Below, one piece after another: positions 48,659 through 57,790 of a stretch of DNA of 64,000 nucleotides. Origin of the DNA: Zygophlyctis sp. KS116 (lineage: Eukaryota > Chytridiomycota); NCBI GenBank assembly GCA_054661495.1, contig BAAFSQ010000009.1, forward strand, positions 23,145-87,144, read 5' to 3'. A program made the translations under genes and the position numbers. Below the pieces are notes generated by a model, which was not told the origin of the DNA, searched no databases, and worked only from the letters and a program-made list of their open reading frames with translations. Position 1 is the stretch's first letter. Each line of letters starts with the position of its first letter.

Positions 48659-49405
48659 CTAGGATATATTTGCTAAATAATCCTTTATTTCCAATTTTGA
48701 CAATCTTTTAAATTTCCCAACTTTAAAAGAATTTCCTTGTTTATCCACAACATCATCCAAAGTAGCAATACCAATTTCCAAACTAGATTCTGACAATTGT
48801 CCTTCCAAACCTTCTTTTAGAGTCAAAATAGCAGTATGAACAGCATCCTCAATTTCCATTGCAGGTGTAAATCTTTTTTCTAAAAATGTTTTTGCATTAA
48901 TCATATTTTTCCCAATTGCAGTTGCTTTCCAAGCAAAAAACGAACCTGAAGGATCTACTTGATACAATGAAGGACCAGCTGATTCATCATACCCAGCAAT
49001 TAATAAAGAAACACCAAAAGGTCTTACACCACCAGATTGAGTATATTCCTGCATAATCCCAGCAATTTCCTTTACAAGTGTTAATACAGATGGATCCGTA
49101 GCATAAATTCTCTTATACTCTTGCACCAATTTCCTAGCCTTATCTACCAATACTCTAGCGTCTGGACCCATACCAGAATAAACCATTCCTATAGAGTCAC
49201 AAATTGGATATATTTTAGTCAGAGATTCTTCTTCCACGAGAACAGTTGGAATTTTCTTTTCCGTTGCAATTACAATTCCATTCGTTGCCTTGATTCCAAC
49301 AGAAGTTATTCCTTGTGCAACAGCGGTCAGCGCATGTTCAATCTGAACCAGTTTCCCTGAAGGAGAAAATGTTGTCAGTGAAAATGAATAGCGACCTTCA
49401 GACAT
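48659..49405 (-). CDS. PRE8: 20S proteasome subunit alpha2
   Basis: Ring subunit of the 20S core particle. Intronless, 248 residues. The alpha-subunit N-terminal signature is [72 protein letters not shown] and FLEKRF identify alpha2 (PSMA2/Pre8). The C-terminus ends KDYLANIS, similar to the animal subunit's KDYLAAIA. It is head-to-head with mL54, 32 nt between ATGs. Confidence 0.95.
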   Translation of the reverse strand: MSEGRYSFSLTTFSPSGKLVQIEHALTAVAQGITSVGIKATNGIVIATEKKIPTVLVEEESLTKIYPICDSIGMVYSGMGPDARVLVDKARKLVQEYKRIYATDPSVLTLVKEIAGIMQEYTQSGGVRPFGVSLLIAGYDESAGPSLYQVDPSGSFFAWKATAIGKNMINAKTFLEKRFTPAMEIEDAVHTAILTLKEGLEGQLSESSLEIGIATLDDVVDKQGNSFKVGKFKRLSKLEIKDYLANIS

Positions 49406-49437
49406 TTTTCTTTACGGCCCTAGTCAGCAACGTAAAA
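49406..49437. promoter_or_regulatory. 32-nt divergent intergenic spacer (PRE8 / mL54)
   Basis: Two divergent ATGs are 32 nt apart. There is no room for separate core promoters, so the promoters must overlap each other and probably the coding regions. No proteasome PACE element (GGTGGCAAA) is seen here. Confidence 0.5.
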
Positions 49438-49695
49438 ATGCTCTCAGTAAAGCGATTTCAGAGCTCTGTTCCAAAGGGTACAGTTTTAAAAGGGCTCAAT
49501 GTATTAAAACAAGGATCAGATCCAATCGTAAAGGCTGATGATGAATATCCTGAATGGCTCTGGAAATTATTAAATCCAAAGAAAAAGATGGAATCGTTTA
49601 CTCAAGAAGATAAATTGTCTTGGACTTTTCAAAGGTTACAGTCTAAAGAAGTTATTAAAAGGAATGCATTGTTATCAAAAACTAGAACTGGTTAA
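49438..49695 (+). CDS. MRPL54: Mitochondrial ribosomal protein mL54
   Basis: Component of the mitochondrial large ribosomal subunit. 85 residues, single exon. A basic, Ser-rich N-terminus (MLSVKRFQSS) fits a mitochondrial targeting peptide. The family core is clear: GTVLKGLNVLKQGSDPIV, then DDEYPEWLWKLL. Its 3' end overlaps the 3' end of MUS81 on the other strand by 21 bases. Confidence 0.85.
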   Translation: MLSVKRFQSSVPKGTVLKGLNVLKQGSDPIVKADDEYPEWLWKLLNPKKKMESFTQEDKLSWTFQRLQSKEVIKRNALLSKTRTG

Positions 49696-51158
49696 AAGTT
49701 GAACTAATTTCTTTCCAACTTCTCCATCAAACATTGGGTCATCAATAGATTCCATCAAATGGCTACATGATGGATATTTTTTTACAATTCTTGATGCTCT
49801 TTCAAGGCTCATGCCTTTAATCACGAGTAATTGTCGGGTCCATAAATCACTGAGTGTCATTCCCTTGGATTTTGAATTTAATCTACTAAAACATTCCCAT
49901 GTTTGGAGATTAGTTCCCTTTATAAATTCAGTAGAGTCTGATCGGTTCAAGTAGGTAATGGCATTTAAATCTTGGTCTTTATAGATGTTGGAGATTATTC
50001 TTGTGAGATTTGCCAAATAATTTACTACACCAAGAATACTATCTACTCTTTTTACAAAAAATCCATCCCGGACTTGAATAGAGACTATACAAGTTTGTAT
50101 TTTAGACCAGCCAAAATTGATGGCTTCTTGTAAATGCGTCTCTTCAATTAAATATATAATGTTTCGGATTCCTGAATTTCTTTGTCGAAACTTTGATTAA
50201 AGAGTTTAATGATTTACCTTTTGTTCTTTAAATCTTCCATCTTTAATAGAAGAGACTAAATCACTCATAGTTTTTCTTTCAACAAGGTAATCTAATACTA
50301 TTTCAGTTCCACTGATATCATCTCTGGCTATCCATAACATATCTCCTAAATCTAAAGATCGAAGCATTAATTTAATACCAAGCTTTTGTAATTCATCTGA
50401 GAGATAAGATCTATCATTTCTTCCTCTGATTTCACGATTGTCTAGAATCAGATAAATAGTAAATGATCCCTTTAATAGTGATATTTCAAGATTAATAGGT
50501 TGTTTAGTCTTGGTGGGTTCATTAATAGCATTAGTTTCACTAATAGTGGGTTGTGAAACATCAGTCTGATTAGCTAGTTTCTCTGCTAATTCATGACCAA
50601 TATCAGTTAAAGAATACTTATTTCCCTTCTTTTCGACTAGTTCTTTTTGTATCAAAACTTTAATAGAATTCCATGCAGTATATGAATATTGTGTCCGATT
50701 AGACTCTGGAATAGTAAACGATGAATCGCAATAGCTTTGACCGTATTTTATAATTTCACTCTTGCTCATTGATTCTTGTCCTTCAACTATTGCTAAAAGG
50801 ATAGCATAGGCTCCTGATCGATAGGTTGGAACATACTGCTTCTGCTTTTTTGTTGGTTTTAACGTTTGCTGCTCTAATTGCACAATTGGTTCTTCACTGG
50901 GCGCTGGTAAAAGTCCGGCCTCTTGCATCTTATTCTCAAACCGTTGGACTAGTGTTTTTCCAATATATGGAACTGCCATTGCGTCTTGTGCACAGCTAAG
51001 CTCACCTGTCCATGATGAGAGAGAATTGAATGCCTTCTTATAACTTGTAATTATGTACACAATGCTCACATAAAAAACTTCTTTTGGGAATTGGGATGGG
51101 AGCCAGAAGCAGCTTCCATCATCCATTCATTCATCCATTTAAGGAATATCTCCTTCAT
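49675..51158 (-). CDS. MUS81: MUS81 structure-specific endonuclease subunit
   Basis: Catalytic subunit of MUS81-EME1/MMS4, cutting branched DNA at stalled forks and meiotic joint molecules. Exons 51158-51070, 51043-50218, 50190-49675 (introns 26 and 27 nt) give 476 residues. Order: N-terminal HhH region (KWMNEWMMEA, PYIGKTLVQRF), a winged-helix domain (YRSGAYAILLAI, LTDIGHELAEKL), then the XPF-type nuclease with LILDNREIRG, LDLGDMLWIA and the catalytic LVERKTMSDLVSSIKDGRF, and a C-terminal tandem HhH (LLVIKGMSLERASRIVKKY). Short for the family but with all domains. Confidence 0.92.
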
Positions 51159-51185
51159 GATATTAAACACGAAAAATGTTATTTA

Positions 51186-52322
51186 TTATTTGATCATTCG
51201 TGATTTAAAGTACTCAATTGTTTCTTCCAGACCTTGGTCTATTGGGAATTGAGGTTTCCATTTAATATATTTCTCTGCAGTGGATATATCAGGACGCCGT
51301 TGTTGAGGATCATCCGTAAGTGCAGGTAGATAAGTTATTTCAGATTTTGAATTCACTTTTGATCGGATCAACTGCGCAAAATCTTTTATACTGTATTCAA
51401 AAGGGGTTCCAATATTAACTGGAAGAGTATATTCTGATTCCATAAGCTGAATTAAACCATCTACCAAATCGTGAACATACTGGAAAGAACGAGTTTGAGA
51501 GCCTGTCCCATAGATTGTAATATCTTCTTCTTTGAGAGCCTGAATAATAAAATTGCTCACAACTCGTCCATCTTCCTCATTCATTCGAGGCCCATAGGTA
51601 TTAAAGATTCTAGCCACACGTACATCCACTCCTTCTTGGGCATATGCATAAGTGAGTGTTTCGCCTACTCTTTTGGCCTCGTCATAACAAGCTCTAGGAC
51701 CAATCTACCATTAAAACAATCTATTTACAGGATTAACATGTCCCCAATACTCTTCTGGCTGCGGATGAACTTGAGGATCACCATAAATTTCTATTAATTA
51801 GCTCAAGAAAGTACCAGAAGTAGATGTAAAGAGAATTCTCGCCTTTGTTCTCTTGGCTAATCCGAGCATATTCCATGATCCAAGGAACGACGTTTTAATA
51901 GTTTTAATTGGATTGTACTGATAATGCGGCGGCGATGCAGGGCTGGCCAAATTATAGATTCTATCCACCTCCATCATGTAAGGCTCAATAATATCATGTC
52001 GTACAAAGTCAAAATTAGGGTGTCCAATCCAATGCTGAATATTTCGTTTGAACCCAGTAAACAAAGAATCCATGACTGTAACCTGATGCCCCATCAGCAT
52101 CAACCGGTCAACCAAATGAGACCCTACAAATCCAGCACCGCCAGTGACCAAGACCCGTTTTTGCTTTGAAGAGTCAAGATATTTAACTGCAGGAAAGGTC
52201 GATTTAGACGTAAACACGATAGAATTATCTTCTACACAATTTGGGCGAATATATAAGGATTTTAGAGTTTCGAGCGAAACATTTGTACCGTATTCTTCTT
52301 TGCCAACAAACTGGACAGTCAT
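51186..52322 (-). CDS. UXS1: UDP-glucuronate decarboxylase (UDP-xylose synthase), copy A
   Basis: Converts UDP-glucuronate to UDP-xylose, donor for xylosylated glycans. Exons 52322-51815, 51790-51729, 51704-51186 (two 24-nt introns) give 362 residues. NAD site [34 protein letters not shown], the catalytic Thr-Ser-Glu of STSEIYGD (spliced), [12 protein letters not shown] with the YxxxK pair, and [13 protein letters not shown] are intact. The N-terminus is 48 residues without a membrane anchor, so the enzyme is predicted cytosolic unlike animal Golgi UXS1. Everything after residue 48 is identical at protein level to copy B next door. Confidence 0.93.
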
Positions 52323-53529
52323 TTTTCTTATTCAAGATGCTGACGTCACGCATCTCGCGTAGAAATAGCCGGTTCTATTTTCCCAGCCCCGAGTGTTCCT
52401 GTTATCTATGGAGAGATTCAAAGCAAACATAAATTTACCCTCATCAATCACATTTCTTGGTAGGTTGGCGTTCACAGCCAGCCTGAAAAGAATCGGACAA
52501 AATCAAAGCCATCAAAGCATTTATTTGATCATTCGTGATTTAAAGTATTCTATTGTTTCTTCCAGTCCTTGGTCTATTGGGAATTGAGGTTTCCATTTAA
52601 TATATTTCTCTGCAGTGGATATATCAGGACGCCGTTGTTGAGGATCATCCGTAAGTGCAGGTAGATAAGTTATTTCAGATTTTGAATTCACTTTTGATCG
52701 GATCAACTGCGCAAAATCTTTTATACTGTATTCAAAAGGGGTTCCAATATTAACTGGAAGAGTATATTCTGATTCCATAAGCTGAATTAAACCATCTACC
52801 AAATCGTGAACATACTGGAAAGAACGAGTTTGAGAGCCTGTCCCATAGATTGTAATATCTTCTTCTTTGAGAGCCTGAATAATAAAATTGCTCACAACTC
52901 GTCCATCTTCCTCATTCATTCGAGGCCCATAGGTATTAAAGATTCTAGCCACACGTACATCCACTCCTTCTTGGGCATATGCATAAGTGAGTGTTTCGCC
53001 TACTCTTTTGGCCTCGTCATAACAAGCTCTAGGACCAATCTACCATTAAAACAATCTATTTACAGGATTAACATGTCCCCAATACTCTTCTGGCTGCGGA
53101 TGAACTTGAGGATCACCATAAATTTCTATTAATTAGCTCAAGAAAGTACCAGAAGTAGATGTAAAGAGAATTCTCGCCTTTGTTCTCTTGGCTAATCCGA
53201 GCATATTCCATGATCCAAGGAACGACGTTTTAATAGTTTTAATTGGATTGTACTGATAATGCGGCGGCGATGCAGGGCTGGCCAAATTATAGATTCTATC
53301 CACCTCCATCATGTAAGGCTCAATAATATCATGTCGTACAAAGTCAAAATTAGGGTGTCCAATCCAATGCTGAATATTTCGTTTGAACCCAGTAAACAAA
53401 GAATCCATGACTGTAACCTGATGCCCCATCAGCATCAACCGGTCAACCAAATGAGACCCTACAAATCCAGCACCGCCAGTGACCAAGACCCGTTTTTGCT
53501 TTGAAGAGTCAAGATATTTAACTGCAGGA
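51186..53529. repeat. Near-identical 1,009-bp direct repeat (51186-52194 and 52521-53529)
   Basis: The two blocks, offset by 1,335 bp, cover exon parts and both introns of the UXS pair. I find three differences, all in the last 50 bp of coding sequence and all synonymous; the rest reads as identical. The edges are sharp: one within the stop-codon region, the other at codon 48-49 where diverged N-termini begin. Confidence 0.9.
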
Positions 53530-53660
53530 TATGAAGTGTTGCAATCCACAACAATCTTACCATTCTCTAGATTTGGCGATCGTAAATAAAGAGATCTTAA
53601 AGTATCAAGCGGTATTTTTGTTTCAAAATCATCATTTCCAACAAATCGCACAGTGCTCAT
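52521..53660 (-). CDS. UXS1: UDP-glucuronate decarboxylase (UDP-xylose synthase), copy B
   Basis: Same reaction and motifs as copy A. Exons 53660-53150, 53125-53064, 53039-52521 give 363 residues. The first 49 residues differ from copy A at about half the positions ([19 protein letters not shown] versus [19 protein letters not shown]) whereas the remaining 314 are identical, introns included. The start was chosen to match the start of copy A; an upstream in-frame ATG at 53702 would add 14 residues. It sits head-to-head with the coiled-coil gene at 53810. Confidence 0.92.
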
Positions 53661-53809
53661 TGTACTGTGATTTTGACTGCAACCTAAGCTCCATTTTACC
53701 ATTCTCTAGGTCTAGATCAGTGGTTCGGACGAATATCTGAAAGGGAAAATTGATTAGATTACGATTTGCATTCATTTCAATTTTGATCATTACATAATCC
53801 CATCGCGAC

Positions 53810-54818
53810 ATGGAACAATGTCCCAATTGTATATTTTCGCAGCAGCAGCTTCAGGAATACACCCGTAAGTAGTATGCCATCTAAAAGAATAGAACAGCTT
53901 CTTGAAAAATCCACAGAACTAGCACAGGTGAATGCAAAAAACAGGCAACTTTATGAAACTTTGATATCTCATCAGGCGTTTTTAGAATCTTTTTCAGATA
54001 AAATGGCAGTCTTTGGGAATTTGAATACTTACAAAAATGAATTAGAAGATGAGAAATCTAAAAATGCGCAACTTGTGTCCGAATTAGAGGAACAGCGCTC
54101 AAAGAATGATGAAGAGAGACTAGAAATTAAATGTTTACATTCACAAATATATGATTTACAGGAAAAGTTTAGAGGAGTTACTGTACAACTAGAAGCAGAA
54201 AAGCAGGACAAGAATGCTCTGGGAAAAGAGTATGATCAGTTGATTCAGAAACATGATACGCTTCAGTCTCAAATGGAAGATATGGAATACGATGTAAGGT
54301 CATGTAGAGACAAACTTTCTTATGTGTCTGATCTTAAGAATCAGTTGCAAGATTCAAACAAGTTTGTTCAAGATTTGCAAGAAGAGAATATTATTTTAAG
54401 AAAGAAAATTGATAAAAACTCAATCATACAGACTATTCAAAATCAAACTGTAGAAAATCAGTCATCATTAAGGATTCAAGATATTCAACAATCTCATAAT
54501 TTCTATGATGATCCAGAAAAACCAATCCCAGTTTCTAATTCTCCTCAAAAATTGGAATTTAACTCTCAAGGCCTCAATGCTCGAGTTGTAAGGGATGGAC
54601 CTGCAGGAGTAACCCCGAGAAAATATACCAGCACGCCTAAAAACCCAATCCTTCGAATGAATACCAGTAGAGCCCATGACTCAATTCATTCATGGATTGA
54701 AATGGAAGAAGCACATATAAACTCTGAAGCTCCAACTTTTTTACTGGAGGAAGCAGAAAAAGCAAAGTTGACGCTAGCAGAATTTACCAATTATATACAC
54801 GATCTAGAGATTTCATAA
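53810..54818 (+). CDS. Coiled-coil protein with N-terminal CPNC motif, function unknown
   Basis: Exons 53810-53864 and 53893-54818 (28-nt intron) give 326 residues. The first exon (MEQCPNCIFSQQQLQEYT) joins in phase to QQLLEKSTELAQVNAKN; the alternative is an internal ATG at 53874, inside the intron, giving 314 residues. Residues about 10-200 form a nearly continuous coiled coil rich in Gln, Lys and Glu; the rest is Ser/Pro-rich with an SPQK and a TPRK site, possible CDK targets, and a short acidic helix. The style suggests a spindle, centrosome or trafficking scaffold, but no family is recognised. Confidence 0.7.
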
Positions 54819-54830
54819 TATAAGTTTATT

Positions 54831-55892
54831 TCAGTTCATTAATGAGCGAGCCCAAGAGATTAAATCGACATTTACAGATTGTGAAATTATGATAAAGGGA
54901 TCAGAGAGAAGCTGAAGAGGAGTAGGACGTTCATCATGATTTTTGATCAGACTTTTAAATGTTAAAATTAATTAAAACTTACCATTTAGCAACAAAATAA
55001 TCAAATTCTGGAGAAAACTGCCCAGGAGGAGGAACTGGAATAGATTCTTTAACTATAAACTCCAATAGCTCAAAAACAGAGAATTGTCTTTCACCAGAAG
55101 GAAAAGGAAAAGTTCCAGTAACTAATTCTACAACCGTAAGCCCTAAAGACCAAACATCACATTGTACAGAATATTGAAGCCCTTGAATTCTTTCTGGAGA
55201 CATATACGCACTAGTCCCAACAAAAGTATTTGCAAGAGAATTCAATAATTCCCCACTAACACCAAAATCCGCAATTTTAATTTCCCCATTTTCATTAATT
55301 AGAATATTACTTGGTTTTACATCTTTTATTAATCCTAATTTCTCTTACCTCGATGAATTATACGATGACAATCAAACAAATAGACTAACCCAGAAAGTAC
55401 AGCATAAGAAATCTTTCCTACAATTTCAATTGGTAAATTTCCAAATCTTTTAAGAATCCCATCTAGTGATCCAGCCTGCATGTACTCCATACACACTGAA
55501 ATATCACTTCCATCCAAAAACGCTCCATAATAACCAACAATAAATGGAGAATTACAGTCATGTAAAATCTGTAATTCTCTTAAAATCTGTTTTTGCACTG
55601 ATGCTTTCGCATCAACATGAATAGTCTAGTATAAAAATCAAAACTATATTACTTTTAACGCCATGAACGCTCCATCCTTGTGTCTTACTTTAAATACAGT
55701 TCCTCCGTTTCCTGCACCCAATTCCTGAATAACTTGCAAATCCTTCAAGTCTAGTCCCAGCTTCAAGTCTTTTGGAAGATTAAGCTCTGACGCTGGCTGA
55801 GAAATAGTATCACCAGTTGGAATTATACGTTCAGAGTCTGGAAGGTCCGTAAGACTGATTTTTGTGACTAATCCTTTTGGTCGCCTTTTCAT
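54831..55892 (-). CDS. MAP kinase kinase (MEK/STE7 family)
   Basis: Dual-specificity kinase that activates a MAPK. Exons 55892-55653, 55625-55349, 55322-54983, 54951-54831 (introns 27, 26, 31 nt) give 325 residues. GAGNGGTVFKV glycine loop, FMALK lysine, SVQKQILRELQILHDCNSPFIVGYYGAF split around residue 110, HRDVKPSN created by splicing, DFGVSGELLNSLANTFVGT with the activation-loop Ser and Thr, and YMSPERIQG all follow MEK1. No proline-rich insert of animal MEK. The start is the first ATG in frame; a longer N-terminus via an unseen exon is possible. Confidence 0.9.
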
Positions 55893-55960
55893 TAAGAAAT
55901 GCCCTTTCTTCAGCCACTTTTCCCGATCTTTATAAACGCAAACAAATTTATTCAAAGATT

Positions 55961-56686
55961 CTAAAAGAGATTCTTTGTAAAATCTAGTCCCACAGACTCA
56001 TCATCCTCAATCCCCAACTCTTCCATAAATTCCTTTGGAGATCCAGGTAATGCTTCTGTTATTGTATCCCAAACACTTTTAAAAACCTTTTTCCTACTTT
56101 TCCAATGTAATCTCATCTTTTCGTACTCTGTTTCAATTTCCTTTTTTTGAGTCTCAGAGACTTGAATTTTTCCTTGTTGTAATTCCTCTAGTCTATTTGC
56201 TAAATCAGTCGCCTAAAATTTAAATTTTAATAGAGTAAAATACTTGAATTTCCAAGTCATGTAATTTTATATCCAAGTCTGAATCAGTCAATGTGTTTGA
56301 AAGTTGCGCCAATTCTACCAGTTAAAATTTTCGCGATTTACCAATTTCTAAAATCTTGTTCTACGGTTAAATTATAAAAAATTTACTGTATTTGTAATCT
56401 CTGATATACTAGCCTTTAAAGAATCGATTGAATCATCCATTTTAGAAATTTCTTCTTGAGTAGGACATTCTAATAAATCTTGTCTAGAAACATATACCCA
56501 CTGTTTTCCATATAATTTTCCCGTAATTTTCCCATTTTCAACAAGAGAATTTAACAATTTAACAACTAGAGTTTTTGGGATTTTCTCTTTAAGATTATTA
56601 AAAACATCTATTGCTGAATAAGGACGATTAGTTTTCTTGAGATATTCCAAGATCGTGTCAGATGCTTGCACTTCGTTTCCCTTCAT
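55961..56686 (-). CDS. HOP2: HOP2/PSMC3IP meiotic recombination factor
   Basis: Partner of MND1 that stimulates DMC1/RAD51 strand exchange. Exons 56686-56387, 56360-56342, 56314-56244, 56212-55961 give 213 residues; the second exon is only 19 nt. The winged-helix DNA-binding domain is clear (ILEYLKKTNRPYSAIDVFNNL, VVKLLNSLVENGKI, YGKQWVYV), then a leucine-zipper coiled coil, then RLHWKSRKKVFKSVWDTI and ELGIEDDES near the C-terminus, as in animal HOP2. Its presence, with MUS81, indicates meiotic capacity. Confidence 0.9.
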
Positions 56687-56934
56687 GTCTTTGATTTCTT
56701 TTTTTAAATTTTAATAAGATTATTACTTTATAAAATTGGTTTAAAGATGTATAAGCGTGTACCAGACAAACTCTGTAAATCTGTCCGATCAGGTAAGTAG
56801 ATTCCCAGATTAGAGAATACTGTAATAGAAAATATTCAAAAGTTTTAGAATTTTTGATTTTATCCTGGAATTTTATAGATTTTTAGAATTCTGGATTTCT
56901 AGAATTCTTCTTTAATGCTGATCGTGTAAATTTT

Positions 56935-57585
56935 ATGGGGAGATATTGTCCAAAAATCGTAATCAACATGGGCAGTGAGTATTATCGTCATTGTCGATTG
57001 AAAGATGGAGTGGAAATTACTGAAAAAGATGAAATAATATATCAAGAGGTTCTGTCATCAATTATCAAAGATACAAAAGGTTGGTTATTGGATAAAGATT
57101 CTGATGACTTGATTGCAGTTTTTGATGGTGAAAATGCATTAGAGTTGCATTTCAAAGATGATGATTTATTTAAAGGAAAAATAATTGTTCCAAAAAAATT
57201 AGATCATTCGCTGGATATTTGTTGGGCGCATCGCTCCATAATAGTTGATCCAATTAATGAAATTGGAAACAAAATTATAGATTTGCTAATGGAAAGCGAT
57301 TTAAAAATGCTCAAAATAGAGGATGAGGTTCATGATATGGTAGCTGATCTTGGAATATATAATCTTAGAATAGATGATGATTCTGATTATGATGATGGAT
57401 GCCGTGATGATTGGAGAATAGATGATGATTCTGATTCTGATTATGGTTATTATGATTATGGGTATTATGAACAGTCAAAAGGTCCATTCCATCAGTGTTA
57501 CCATGATTCATCTTGGTCTCCCGATGGCTTGTATGGTGGATATGATGATTGGGAAACTTATTGTGATGCAAATGGACTTGATTAA
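56935..57585 (+). CDS. Acidic Asp/Tyr-rich protein, function unknown
   Basis: Single exon, 216 residues from the first ATG; a second Met 11 residues on is an equal choice. Residues 1-140 look globular, with alternating strands and no recognised fold. From residue 141 a short tandem unit (RIDDDSDYDDGCRDDW then RIDDDSDSDYGYYDYGYY) leads into a Tyr/Gly/Asp-rich low-complexity tail. Such tails suggest phase separation, metal binding or adhesion; there is no signal peptide. It has no homologue that I recognise, and could be lineage-specific. Confidence 0.6.
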   Translation: MGRYCPKIVINMGSEYYRHCRLKDGVEITEKDEIIYQEVLSSIIKDTKGWLLDKDSDDLIAVFDGENALELHFKDDDLFKGKIIVPKKLDHSLDICWAHRSIIVDPINEIGNKIIDLLMESDLKMLKIEDEVHDMVADLGIYNLRIDDDSDYDDGCRDDWRIDDDSDSDYGYYDYGYYEQSKGPFHQCYHDSSWSPDGLYGGYDDWETYCDANGLD

Positions 57586-57790
57586 AAGACAATCAACCAC
57601 TCATTAGCTTTTTACCTTTTTGTGGTAAATTGAATAAATTTCTAATTCAAAGACTTTAATTTAGACTCCTACTTTATGTCCATCATGATCTTTAACGAAA
57701 TTTACAACAAATTTTTGTGGTTCAAATTTCCCTTCAAAACAAATTTTTTTCAACCTTATCTATAAAGTCATTTAGTTTCTTATAGTTAGA

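Noticed and set aside
52323-52520. Plus-strand frames near 52,240-52,590 and 51,471-51,797 (repeated at 52,806-53,132)
   Set aside because: They are antisense to the UXS genes and occur twice only because the genes are duplicated.
57365-57592. His/Asn-rich minus-strand frame opposite the acidic protein
   Set aside because: Asp codons (GAT) read as His/Asn/Ile on the other strand; it is a compositional mirror.
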